A stretch of DNA of 64,000 nucleotides from Campylorhamphus procurvoides (Eukaryota > Chordata > Aves > Passeriformes > Dendrocolaptidae): the NCBI GenBank assembly GCA_013396655.1, contig WBMV01006289.1, positions 3,580,342 through 3,644,341 of the forward strand. The letters are read 5' to 3'. The notes beneath the pieces were generated by a model. It was not told where the DNA came from and made no database searches. It was given only the letters and a program-made list of their open reading frames with translations. Shown in pieces: positions 37,248 to 49,500 of this stretch. The number at the start of each line of letters is the position of its first letter. Within the stretch, counting starts at the first letter, position 1. The translations under genes and the position numbers were made by a program.

Positions 37248-40200
37248 ATTTCAAGGTGAAATCTAATCTGCTCTCTTGGGGATATATAAAATCCGAAGAT
37301 AAGGCAGTTAATGGGGTCAACTCTTGTTCACATCTAAGTCTGCTTATTTGAAGTCAGTTCAAGAATTTCAATGACGGCAAACAAAAATTCAATTAGAGCT
37401 TTGTGGTTCATTTCTGCAGTGTCAGTTAACCCTGCTCATAGGAAGCATTCAGCATAACTATCCTCAGAAGCTGAGCATTGGTTTTTCTGTGCAGAGAACT
37501 GACTGAGAAGGGACTGAATTGCAATCTATGCAGTTTCACAGCTGAAATTTTTTTTCAATGCCACAACACTGGCAATGATGGCAAGTAATTTGATCCAGTG
37601 CCTTAATTGGTTTCTGCTGCAGATGTGTAGTAGGAAAGGACATATGAAATGCTACAGCTGATGTATAAGTAGAGTATCATTTTATAGCCATATGTACTTG
37701 TAAAACAAGCCATGGGGTCTAATCATTAGAGGTCAGGATAAGAGCTCTGCGCACTCATATCCTAACAAGAGAGTTTGATAGGTGTATTTTATGACCCTGT
37801 AAAAAGGAGAAATAATGGTGTCAAACTGTTTGTATCTCAGAGCTGGTTTATAACTATATTGGATAACATCTGGAAGGCAAAAGACAACCTCCATATAGAA
37901 ACAAGCAATAAAGTGTGATGATTTTGAGTATTGTAACTGGGAAGGAAAACAAAATATTCTGGCCTTATGGAGCAATGCATGATTTTTATAAAACTGTGCT
38001 AATAGTGTAGTGTCTCCATCATCTCAAGTAACTTTTCTAAGTATACTTAACAGTATATATAGTGAGTACCTGTTCTGGAGCAGTGAATCTGTTGGAATGG
38101 TTCTTCAGCCTGATTTGTTCTGTATTCTGTCAGTCTCATTATTGGCCTTTCTATATTGTTAGTTTCTCCTTTTGTATTAGTCTTTGTCCTATATTATTTA
38201 ATTTCCAATAGCATCCAAAACTTTGGGACCAGAAATGTTCCTTGAAGGAATGTTGTTTTTCTGAGATTGAGAATGTTAGGGCAAGACCCTGCCAGCACTC
38301 ATCTGTCTGTAGGACTCAATGAATGTGGGTGTTCCTCTCCTGCTATAGGTCACCCACCTATCTGAGTATTCCTCAGGAACACAGGGAGCAATATTCGCAC
38401 ATCCTTTTCCTGTGGTGATTGGGGAAGAAACACCTTGCCTCCTTCTTTTGGGTCAGGTCACTCTTTCTTGGTGCAGCAGTTGGAGCTGACAGCGCAGCAG
38501 TGCCTGGTCTCACAGCTCACCTGGAGGTACTGTGACCTGGAGCAAACCCTGACCCTTCTGACGGAGATCAATTCTGTCCCTTGTACCCAGGGTCTGTCCT
38601 TGCACAGCAGAATTGTACTTGCACATGCTATTGACATGACAATAAGCTAGATAAAACGCACCACAAAGGACAGAGCTCCTCAGAAGGAGAAAACACTGAT
38701 ATATGGTGAATGCCAAGGACTAAATATTTCCTCAAATATTTTTTAAATTAAAGCACTGTGAGTACCTTCATAATTGTGTTTAACCACTCTGAATAATGAG
38801 GTAGAAAAAAAATAACTGGTCCTGATTTAAAGTTACACAGTATTGCAGAGACTAAAAATGGGCATTTGAAATGTCTCTAACATCCACATAAAAGCATATA
38901 TACTTGAGGAATTGCTTGTGCCTTTACTTGCCTTTGTTTTTTTGTTCCCTATTTAAACAAAAACTCACCCAAAATTTTGAAAGCAATGATTTTTGTCAAG
39001 GCACACTGCAGTTCAGTTTCTTAAGACACTTTCAGTTACCTGACCCTGCAGTAGATATCCAAATAACAAGCTGATTACATCATGCTAACTTATGTAATAA
39101 ATGGTGAAGCCATTAACGTATGACTTAACTGGATAATATGACTTCAGACCAAAGAGAATAGCTTCTCAAAGAGAAAAGTTCTTACTCAAAAACATATCTT
39201 CAATAGCAGGGAAAATACAGAAAATTACTATCAAAGTAAATTGCATTTTGTGTGAATACCATCTCCTTTCAAGTTTGCCCCAGCATGATAATCCTTCTTT
39301 ATTTACTGGTGTTGCCCTTTTCTCTTTAGAGACCTTTAGTTAAGACTTATTTTATATTTCATGTATCATTAAAGTGACTTAAATGATCACAGATGTGGTA
39401 GGCCTGACATTTATTTTTAATTATTAGCATAAAAAAGGCATCTATATTCCACACCTGCTGCAATTAGAAAAATATATTTTCTTAATTTATAAAACAAATT
39501 ATATTCTTCAGGGAGTCAACTAGAGAGACAAGGGGTTGTTCTTTTTGGTAATCTCTCTATATAGTCAATGTTTATTAGATCTGATGGCAAAGGACCGACA
39601 TTGTGGTTTTGATACCACTCAATTTGTGACTTCTGTGCAGTTTCTGGGAAGGGTATTTGCATAGTAATGAAAACAGAATTGTGGAAGAAAAATACTGGAG
39701 AGGTGTTTTATTACAGCCTCATATCTACACTGTTGGGCAGAGCAGCCTCAGGTATTGTATAATTTCTGAAAAGAGTGGTTTGGTGAGAAATGCTATATAG
39801 GTCACCAAAAACTTAAACTGGAACAGAAAAGAAGCCCCTTCAACCTTTAGGCACCATCTAAACACTTCAGCTTAGATTTTAATTGCTTAAAAGTGGAAAA
39901 ATTTTGTATGATTTAAAAAAACTGAACTGTTTTGCTGAGTACTGCTTTCCATTTTTCATTCCTTTTGTACATGTAAGTCAACATGAGTTATCACTTGTAT
40001 AAATAATTACATTTTAATAAAATACCATAAATTCAACTTAATCTAATCTGACTCCCTTTGTCAAAGTACTCTGCTTTACTAGTTCATACTCCCTTCTCAT
40101 GTGGGCTGTCATATTTCTTTTAGCCAAAATTTTATCTGGAAATAATAATGGTATTTTAACAGTCTTGGCAAGATTGACTATAGCACAACAATGGAATCAA

Positions 40201-40453
40201 CTGGTTACAACTAAATTTCTCTTTAAATTGTAGTACCATAGGTTAAAGTCTCATCTAACAAGGCTCAGTGAAGTCCTCTGTACGTTTCTGTTTGGTAGAA
40301 GAAGGAAACCATCTAGTGTAATATAAAAGAGGCTATTTCCTAAGTTCTTCCTCCTGTTGAGCAGTTAACTGACTTCAGTGAGCTGTAGTACTGTAAAGTA
40401 AGTGAAGACTGCCTTATATTTGGATGTTTTCTATCTGGAGACTTCTTGTGGTG

Positions 40454-40469
40454 CCCTTACATGTAAGGG
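40454..40469. repeat. Perfect 16-bp palindrome
   Basis: 'cccttacatgtaaggg' is self-complementary over its full length with no spacer. The flanking bases do not extend it. Confidence 0.95.
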
Positions 40470-41616
40470 GGTTACACTGTGTCTGTTGAGGTCTGTGTGG
40501 CTCTCAGTCTTTGCTGAGGCTTCCCCATCAAGGTCTCACAGCTCTTCACACACGTGAAGGTTTTCACAGCACTGGGTGTCTAATTTGACTTATTTGCCTC
40601 TTGTGACACACCAAGATTGTCTGACATTTGTCAGAGTGCAAAATATTAGCTGAATACCTTTTGATAAAATAAGAGATGATGGAAATTTGGTAATTTAGTG
40701 TAAATTTATAAATTTCTTGTTAAAAGTTTAAGTAATTAGTTAAAAGGGTTTTGATTAATGACAGCTAACAGCTTGTATGTATGAATATTATAGTGCTGAG
40801 TGGCTGAATTCCAGGTGAAGTGATTGATTGTATTCTGGGGGTGCACATATGTTCCTGGGTGTGTATAATTTATTATTAGTTGTGCAGTTTCAGTAATAGG
40901 ATTATTTCCAGTGATGTCTCTTCCATTTTAATGGCCTTGCTTTTCAGTTTGATTCTAGATATCCAAGACTGCCCTGTCTTATGTCACTCCCTTTGTAGTT
41001 ATTCCCTTGTTCTCTTTCATGTAACTGTTGTATCTCAGGGACAATGGCAACAAGAAAAATGAAAATGTATTTTGATGTCTGGATGAAAATAGCAATTTAG
41101 ACCAAAAAAACCCACCCAAACCAAAACCACAACACTTTATATTTTAAGGAAGTAAAAGATCTCTTCTGACTTTGTTGTAACAAGGAAATTTGGCTTTTAG
41201 GATAATGATTTCACATATGCTCAGCAGTCACACAGGTAAAATTCTTTGGATATCTGTCTACTGATGCCTTAGGGTTTTCATGAATTTGTAGATTTTTTTT
41301 TATACTTCTAGTTAATTTCTCACATAGAGTAGCCAGCAACCTCTAACCCTGTGCTAGCTGTCTTAAGGGTCGGATAATAGCTGGATTACCATGCAAGGGA
41401 AATATGTACCAGAGCTAAGACAACTAGATACCATGTTAGTCAAAACAAGAAAGCAAAGCCCAGCAGCCTTGGAGAAGCTCCAATAACGGAAAGGGGTCTT
41501 AAGACCTCCAACTCAATTCTAGGAGAGGCGTGCCATGAGGTGGAACCAAGGGAAGTTCTGGGTATGGACATATCTTAGATTGGATACAACCTTTAGATAG
41601 GATAATTGAGTAGGGT

Positions 41617-41623
41617 TATAAAA
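41617..41623 (+). promoter_or_regulatory. TATA box of the probable LTR promoter
   Basis: 'TATAAAA' in the context 'agggttataaaatgag' lies where U3 would end. Transcription would be expected to start some 25-30 bp downstream. Activity today is unknown. Confidence 0.5.
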
Positions 41624-41737
41624 TGAGTATGCTGCCATGTAGACAAGGTTTTTCGGCTTTCTCCAGCTCCTACACTTGTTGACATTTCTCTCTCACACAC
41701 ACACTCTGCTGCTCAGCCTGGTGTGTTGCCTGGTGTT

Positions 41738-41756
41738 CCCCCACCGAAAGTGGGGG
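41738..41756. repeat. C-rich/G-rich hairpin inside the LTR
   Basis: 'cccccac' (41,738-41,744) pairs with 'gtggggg' (41,750-41,756) around a 5-nt loop, extendable by a G-T pair and an A-T pair. A second G-run/C-run pair follows at about 41,815-41,846. Together they give the putative LTR transcript a strongly structured leader. Confidence 0.75.
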
Positions 41757-42294
41757 GAAGAGCTCAGAAGAGTTCTGCTTGCAAAGGGGGGTTTCCTCTC
41801 TGTTGCTCTCCTGAGGTGGGGGGAGATGATGTTCCCCCTTGCTTGTTCTCCTGGACTGGACCGAACCTCAAGTCCTGCTTGAAGGAAGACGAGACTGGTA
41901 ATGGGAACCGGGTTCCAGCATGAGCAGCTGGGGTAGCTGAGCTGCAGGGAAGCAGCTGTAAAAGGGAGTTTCTCCCTTGTTTATAGTGGGTTGGGAGGTG
42001 AAATGACTTGGGCCCAGATGTTGCAAGAGTCAGTTTCCCAGCCTGTGGGTGAAAGGGTTTTTCACCTGGGAGGGACGGGTTGTTGTCCCTTGTTTGCTTC
42101 GGTAAGACATGACAGAGTGGCTCAGGGGGTTTGGCTGGAAACAGCCGGGAATGAAATGAAAGGGATGCCTTTCGGATTAATTTACTGTGCATGTTTTGAA
42201 GCGGTGGTGCTTGGAAAAGAGCTCACATGGTATTCCTAGGCTGTGAGTTCATCCTAGCACCAGTCTTTTCTATCTGTTACTTATCAACACGTGT

Positions 42295-42350
42295 TATACT
42301 CTTCTATACTTTTTGTACTTTATATACTCTTTTATACCCCTTTATATTCT
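42295..42350. repeat. Degenerate about 10-bp tandem repeat
   Basis: Repeated variants of 'atactcttt' / 'atactttttg' / 'ataccccttt' run through this stretch inside the probable LTR. The copies are imperfect and the period drifts between 9 and 12 bp. Confidence 0.65.
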
Positions 42351-42447
42351 GTGCCCCAAAACCCTATAAGTAAAAGAACTCTACTTTACCTACATAAAGT
42401 TGTCTTGGAAAGTTTTTTTCCCTTTCCTTAAGGCAACATTCCATTTG

Positions 42448-45400
42448 CTTCAATTGGAAGTAGGAATCCAAACTATATGGTGAGATGCTGGTCTCTAAAA
42501 CTTTCACACAACTTGTTCCTTGGGGATGTAATTTTCTATATCACTTGACATTCAGCGAAACTAGCTGATTTTTGTTGCAATAATGTTTCTTGAAATTTTA
42601 TTTGAAGACAACAAATGGAACTGCATGGGCTTAGCTTACCAAGTGTGTTGCAGCTGCTCTGGTGGTTTTGTCAGCACAGATAGCCCACCTGGCATCTCTG
42701 GCTCATACCAAGAGATCTGTGTGAACACTACGCTTTTAGGACATGGACAGGGCCAAAGAAGCTTGACTGAGACTGATGTGTGGTGTTAAATATCACCCTG
42801 ACCCACTATGAGAAGGGCAATTTAATAGCAAACCCCCTACAGGAAAGGGGGAATGCAGAGGTGGCATCAGTTCCGTTTTGGTCCCAACCTCTGACTTAGG
42901 CAATAGCTCTTTGGCTGCAACCCAGATGTAAAGAGCTATATAACGTATTGTCCTGAAAAAGAAACTCAGTGCACTAGACTGACAGCAGTGGCTGTGGAGT
43001 GCTCAATTGCCTCCATGGTGCAACTAAAAAGGCAGCAGCCAAGCATGTTTTCTGATGTTCCCTATGCCCATGAAGCTCACCCAGGATTTGCCAAAGCCAT
43101 TTTTAGACGGAAACACATCCTTATGTCCTTTCAGGATTTGGCCTCTATGCTCAGACTGTGTGGAATTTTGTGTGGAGGATGCCTGTCTCCCACAGCCCAT
43201 CCACTCATTTCACACAGGGAGGAGAGCAGCTGTCAGACAGTAACTGTTTTCATTCACTGACCCTCTCCCTCTGTTATTTGCATGTTACTGTCATTTCTGC
43301 CTCTCTTCTCATGTGCAGCATATCTGCTTCTAGATGTTCAGAGCAGTTTCTGCATGCAGATCTGAAGCAGGTTTCCTATCAGAAATCAATATTTTAAATG
43401 ATGTTTTCCCCAGAAGATTATTATCATTGAAAAATCAAAATATTTTGCAATTCTTGAAAGCTCCAAGAATATTCTGTGTGTGAGCTGACAGGAAACCATA
43501 ATCAAATTGTCAAGCAATTGCTTCTACTGTGGCAAAGTGAGAATGTTAGATTACATGTGTCAGCATGTGAAGATAAAGACTGCGTAGTGAACAGCACACT
43601 GAAGGCTTGATAGGAGATGGGAAGTTTATCACTGTGCACTGTAACCAGTTGTAGACAGTTCTGCTACCTCAGCAGTCCTCAGTTTGCATTAAAAACTATG
43701 ATCAATAAAATGGCTCAGTTTTGTCATTCTACCAACTTTATTTGGTCAATTAAACTGAAAGCTAATTGTTATTCCAAAGGGTTAACTAATAAAAGATGTG
43801 GAATGCTAATATACATTCCCTAGTTGTTTACTGAATCTAATATTATGATCGCTGCTCTAATCTCTTCAAACAGAAACGAAAATGCATGCTGCTGTGATTA
43901 TTTGAGTAAGAAAAATGGCTCGTTTATTCAACACATGCATTGGCTGCTGGTCTGGGTTTTTAGATGTTTAAAGATTTATGTCCAAATTATTTTTCTCCAG
44001 TTTTCCTGTCCTTTTACCTATTCTTCTGTAAACACTTCAATCTTCTATGGCTGCTCTGTACAGTGGATATTCACTGAAAACTTATTACTCAAATGTTCAA
44101 TTCTGAGCTTGGGTCTGTAACCCAAAACCAGCCTAAAACTTGAACTCTCATTGAATTCAGTCATCACCTTGCAAGTTCAAGGCTTGTGAGGCATATTGTC
44201 AAGTAGCCTGATCATTCCTGTAGTAAGGTGAGCACAGACATTTGCAGGAGTGAAATTTAAAAGGTTTTTAACTCTGATAACCAGATTGTCATTCACAGTG
44301 ATTATTTAACTGCAACAAAGAACAGGTCCTTAATGTCAGTCAAATAAATTAGTCATTTTGTAAAAGCACAGTATTTAGACACTTAACTAGCACCACCTTT
44401 TTTGTCTGATTCTGTAATGGCTTATAATTCCCTAAAAAGTTTAAAATTAAAACCAAAAACCCAATAGTACGTGATGGGAGAAGGAAACTAAATAGTTTAA
44501 GACCAGAATTAGGTCATCAGTGGTAGGTGAAACCAGTCATGTACTTTGGCAAGGTGACTAACAAAGGGAATGCACTGCATTTCATCATTTTGGTTAGCAG
44601 GAAGACATTTGGAAGGGTATAGTTTAAAAGGATATGAAGGGGAATATAACGTAGAATCACAAATACACGAGGACTTGAAGCATTGTGTGTATTTAGAGAT
44701 AAGAAAAGAAAAAAATGGATAATTTGGGAATGTTTAGACTGATTTTGAAGTAGATTTTTAATCTTCCTGGAGTGAGGGTCTTGGGGCATCCTTCCAGTAA
44801 GATTAGGAGGTGGGAAATCTGCATTTACCTGCAATTGTATGACTCTATTTCCTCTGACTTGCACTAGAAAGGGCAAAATAGCTAGTCTTGGCTGTGCCTC
44901 TGCTTTTCTGTCAGTGGGTGCAGCAGTTGGACTGCCATCTTAATACCAAAAAGGAAGGTACAATTACTTTTAAACTGGAAAATTGGTGATCTAGTGAGCC
45001 AATCATGTAACATGGGGGTGGGACTAGATGGGTGTCCAATGAGTCAGCTTCATTTCTGTAGTGTTACATACCTTATCCTAAAGAGCACATTATTTCTCAG
45101 AACTATTGTGTCTAATCTATTTAGTCATAGATTGAAGGGCAAAGGCTGTACTTCTGTAATCAGTATATCTACTCTGCTGTGTTAGAGGGTATCTCTTGAA
45201 GAATGTGTACTGTGGAACAACTGGGTCTAGGCTCGTACATTTATTTAGTACCTACCAGGTGAACTCTTTAACTCTCTAAATTTGAATTCTTTCGCTCCTT
45301 CTGGAGGTCACATGCATTTATAGCTGAGTACTATCCCCATTAAAGCAGTAGGAAGACTACAGATAAGTGATAGTAACCTCTTGATCTCTTTCATATATTT

Positions 45401-45939
45401 AAATTCTTTTTCAGGGTCTTGAAAGCTTATCAGATGCTAGAGACTTAGACTCAGGCAAACAGAAAGACTGAATCTGACTCATCCAAGTGCAGTGCTAGGG
45501 GAAAAAAACACCCCTCTTCCACTCAAAGACACTGGTTTTTGTAAATGAGCACTTCAGTGTCTCCTCTCTCCTTGATCCCTCTCCATGACAACATTTTTCC
45601 TACAGTCAGCAGCAAGGTTTAACTCCTCAATATAAGCAATTTGAAAATGTTGTTGAAAAAGGTATGATTTGAACATGCATAAAAATGATCATATATGTAC
45701 AATATTTTACAAGAAGATTGAAGTTTGAAGTACAAAGGGAAAATTAAGAAAACCCTGTGGGCTGAAAACTTGCTGTTGGTGAAATTTTGGTATGCACTAC
45801 TTTAGTGGTCTGAAACTTTTGTTTGCTGGCAGTCTGTAGGTCTCTTCATTAGCAAATTACTCTTCATGTTCAATCACTGTTTCCTCATCCCAAAGGTTTA
45901 TCAACTGTATTCCACTAAGCGAATCTATCCCTTAAGTGA
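42448..45939. other. Mostly unique non-coding sequence
   Basis: No gene recognised. Overlapping plus-strand frames at 42,988-43,397 and a minus-strand frame at 44,517-44,876 match nothing I know. A possible ancient CR1 tail near 45,010-45,070 is listed separately. Confidence 0.5.
45010..45068 (+). mobile_element. Possible ancient CR1 3' end
   Basis: 'atgggggtgggactagatg' is close to the CR1 'ggggttggactagatga' block. It is followed at roughly the right distance by 'gtccaatgagtcagcttc' and 'atttctgtagtg', which resemble a decayed CR1 3' end. There is no clear octamer repeat, so chance resemblance is quite possible. Confidence 0.3.
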
Positions 45940-46565
45940 AATTTGTTGATTGTTGTGCATTTGCAGCCCAGAAAGCCAGCTGTATCTTGTGCTGTATCAA
46001 AAGCAGAGTGGCCAGTAGGTTGAGGGAGGGGATTCTGTCCCTCTACTCTGCTCTGGTGAGACCCCATCTGGAATTGTGTGCCCAGGTCTGGGATTTGAAA
46101 CAAAAGGCTGTGGAGCTGTTGGAGTGAGTCCAGAGAAGGCATGAAGGTGATCAGAGGGCTGGAGCACCTTTGCTATGGAGCCTGGTTGAGGGAGCTAGGG
46201 CTGTTCAGCCTGGAGAAGGGAATGCTCTGTGGAGACCTCATAGCGACTTTGAGTACCTAGAGGAAGCCAAAACCAGGGACTTTTTACAAGGGTGTGTGGT
46301 GGTAGGATAAGGGAGAATGGCTTTAAATCTGAAAGCAGGTAGGTTTAGATTAGATATTAGAAGAAATTCTTTACTATGAAGGTGGTGAGACACTGGAACA
46401 GGTTGTCCAGAGAGGTTGTGCACTCCACATCCCTGGAAATGTTCAAGGCTGGGTTTGATGGGGCTTTGAGCAACCTGATCTAGTGGGCGTTATCCCTGCC
46501 TATGGCATAGGTATTGGAACTGGATGATTTTTTAAGGTGCCTTCCAACTCAAACTGTTCTATGAT
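45940..46565 (+). mobile_element. CR1 LINE, 5'-truncated, plus strand (about 625 bp)
   Basis: Clear CR1 blocks in order are 'gcagcccagaaagccagc', 'gtggccagtaggttgaggg', 'gtgagaccccatctggaat', 'ctgttcagcctggagaagg', 'agattagatattagaagaa', 'cactggaacaggttgtcc', 'gatggggctttgagcaac' and 'aaggtgccttccaactc'. The copy ends just before 'agttgacaac'. The first plus-strand frame still shows the reverse-transcriptase C-terminal signature 'SALVRPHLELCAQVW' before a stop (about 46,127). Many substitutions and short deletions mark it as inactive. The tail type ('gatnatttttaaggtgccttcc') differs from those at 12.5 and 63.7 kb. Confidence 0.96.
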
Positions 46566-49500
46566 CTTAGTTGACAACTAAGCAGCTGATCAGTTTTGTG
46601 TGTTGCTGTACCTAAGCTGTGAATCCCCATTGGCTGCTTTCTGCTGCCACAAGGGAAATAAATAGGAATTAAGTAATAGTTGCTGTTGCTTTAACTCTTG
46701 GTTTGAAACTGCTTACCTGTGGTTTATTTTTGCACTGCTCTCCAAACTTATCTGAAAAGGCATTTAAACTGTTGTACTGCTGGGAAGGACAGCCTGCCAG
46801 TGGCTGTTGTGAGGACAAAGTAAATGACAGTGACTATACTTTACCAACAGAATATTGGACTGTAACTTTTTTCTTCAGCAGTTACCACAATCACTATCTG
46901 AACGCAAGATGGCAAGTGTGGTAGGGTGAAATGGATTCAACATTCTCTCTTGACTGACTCCCCTCTTTCCTTGGAGGTCTTTAAGTACACATCTTCCTGA
47001 GATGAGTCTTATATGGCATCCTGCTTCATCTTCCTTCAGTTACTTTGATAATGGGAAGAATTTTTGCATTAGAAGAATGTCTTTGTACTATCACTCAAGG
47101 AGGAGTCTTTGTTGTCATACATCTTAATAATTTATCATGCTCTTGATAAAAATTCTAGATCAGTAGATAAGAGTAAACAGGCTCAGGGAGACAACCTTTT
47201 GATGCTGGTGGTGTTAATTTTGCAGCAACTGAATTGGTCTTCTGTTGTTACAAATTAAAATGGATAATTGCAAGATCATAATTTTAGGGAAGTCACTACT
47301 ATCAAGTATATTGCGAAATGTTTATTAATTAAGCAGTTTAAAACAAAATACACCTTTCCTTAGAAACATGGAAGAGGGGGAAAAATTGCAGTGTTGAGAC
47401 TTTAAAACATTTATAAATGAGAAGAGTGAGCTAGAATCCCTATGCTAAAATTAGAAAGAGTTTTTTTAAATATAGCCAAGCCATTAAATATGGGCAGGCT
47501 AGTTCAGATAAAAATAGAATTAAACTGAACCTGTTGTTAATATTAAAAAATACTGAATGCTTCAGAAATTGGTAATAATTTTTGCATATTTTAGTAACTC
47601 CTGGGATTAGTAGGGACTAGAAAGGAAAGAACTGTGTCATAAATAAGGTAATTCTAGAGAAGTGTTTTAGTGATCTAAGCTTAAGTATTTGGGGGCTTCT
47701 ATGTACTCTTTTTCATGACCATGTCTGCTGCAGTGTTTAAAAATAACTATAGTAGAGAATTGTATGGAAGAACAGCTCGAAGAGAAAGAAATGCCTCCAG
47801 TTGGTTGTGTAGATGGCTGTGTCTAGGAATGGTGCACTTTGTAATGCTCTTTTTCAGAAGTAAAAAGAAGGTAGTGGTTCTTAGCTCCCTCTGCCATGAC
47901 TCTTATGAGAATGGACAGTGGAACTGAGTGGTCTATGAAAAAAAGAACACAAAATCTGTAGCTTGTATCAAGAACAGCAAAAATGTTTGCTGGATGTTAA
48001 TTATTGTCTACTTCTCTCCTGCTGGCATACTCTTCTTGGCTACTACAGAATTCTTGCTAATAGCTAAAAATTCATTTGGGAGAGAGCAGGCAATCTTAGC
48101 TGGGGAGATAAAACTGCAGCATTATGGAATATTTCAGGGAATTTGAAGAAATGGAACCAAAATCCCCAGGATCAACACTTTGAGAAGTTTAACAGTTTTG
48201 GAGCACAATGGAAGGAAGATAGTGCAGAGAGTTGATTTATTTATTCCTACTGAAGAAAACTAGATCTTAAGTTCTGGACTAAGGCGCAGTGGTAGAAGCT
48301 GTGAATTACTTTATAAAAATGAAAAGTGTTATGGAAGTAAAACGAAATCCAATCTTGTGGCTCTGGTAACTTGTGGAGTTATGCTTGCTTTTAAAACAAC
48401 ACAAGCTCAAGCATTTGCCTCATTACTCTGAACTGGCTCTGCTTTTACTTGTAGCCAGATACTTGGGAACAGGCAGCTGTCTGTTGATCCATTTTTGACT
48501 AGACCCTCCTACCCAGATCAGCTTACTGCCCAAAGGCAGGAGAAGCCTGGCCCATAAATCTGCTTCTTTGTGCCTTTGTCATCCAAGTCCCTGTTCCAAG
48601 AGCACTGATTGCTTGCTAACATTTCTGGTATGAGGACAGCAGTAAAGATAGCTATTAAAGAGGAAATGGAACTGAGCGTAGCTAAGAAAAAAGCTAATTA
48701 AAAATGAAGGGGATGAGGAGCCTGGAAGAGGTAATGGTCCTGTAAAACATATTGGTCCTAGAACAAAGGTTTACTTCTGCTAGCTTTTCTTAAAAGCATT
48801 GTCGACATAAGTTCCTTCTGTTCTGTGGAGATCCCTTTCTGTTTTGGGTATCTTTCACAGAAATGCTGTCACTGTAATTGTTGCTGTCTCATCTTCTCCA
48901 CCTGGATGTTTTCTCTTCAAAATGATTTTGTTTCAGTAGGATAGCTATTCTATGCATCTTCTTCATTGCATTCTCTAGGAACTCTTGCCCAGTGCTGAAC
49001 CAGGGTTGAAGCAATCCATGATGAACCAAATACAATGCAGCTTCATAAACAGCATTATGGAAGAGGCACTTTGAGTTATTTGAAGTACCCACTTTACTAA
49101 CATGTCTATTCTCAAGAGTAATAAGAGCTGTATTTGATTCTCCATGAACAATTCAATAGTCAGGGTCTAGACTCAGTCACGCTGGGGTAAATGTAGAGGA
49201 GCACCACAGAAGTCAGTTGTTGTTATGACTTTGTATGACTGGAACTGAGATAGAAATGGATTTCTCTCTATATCACGAATAGGGCTCTCCCAGGCCAAAT
49301 ACATAGGTTATATTTGCGGGTAACTTACCACCAAATAGAAGAAATAAGTATTTAACAGCCACACAGAAATGAAAATAGGATTTAGTAATTTAAGATATTA
49401 ACATTTTTTGTCAGTCTCCAGTTGTTTGTTTGCCCTCTTTTTCTAACACTATTATTCCTTGCAGTTTTCAATTTTATTTGGGCTAAAAAAAAGATGAAAA

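Larger units (their letters stand above)
33341..41349. other. Unique non-coding sequence, about 8 kb
   Basis: It contains the longest open frame in the window, about 170 codons on the minus strand (33,349-33,861). That frame has no recognisable domain, signal peptide or splice context, and frames of similar openness lie across from it, so I do not call it a gene. Small structures are present at 37,014-37,033, 37,195-37,247 and 40,454-40,469. No repeat families recognised. Confidence 0.5.
41350..42447 (+). mobile_element. Probable solo LTR of an avian endogenous retroelement
   Basis: About 1.1 kb with LTR-like layout. It starts 'tgtgctagctgtcttaaggg'. A TATA box (TATAAAA, 41,617-41,623) lies about 270 bp in, followed by a pyrimidine-rich stretch with a short CA run (41,694-41,704). 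A G/C-hairpin-rich middle follows, then a run of degenerate 'tatactctt' units (about 42,295-42,350), a 'cataaag' that may serve as polyadenylation signal (about 42,392-42,400), and 'ttccttaaggcaaca' at the end. The TG...CA ends fit an LTR. I find no clear 5-bp target-site duplication and no gag, pol or env sequence on either side. Both ends are therefore tentative and the family is not named. Short reading frames inside are chance. Confidence 0.6.

Noticed and set aside
41764..42192. 142-codon open frame, minus strand
   Set aside because: Lies antisense inside the probable LTR; openness is explained by local composition.
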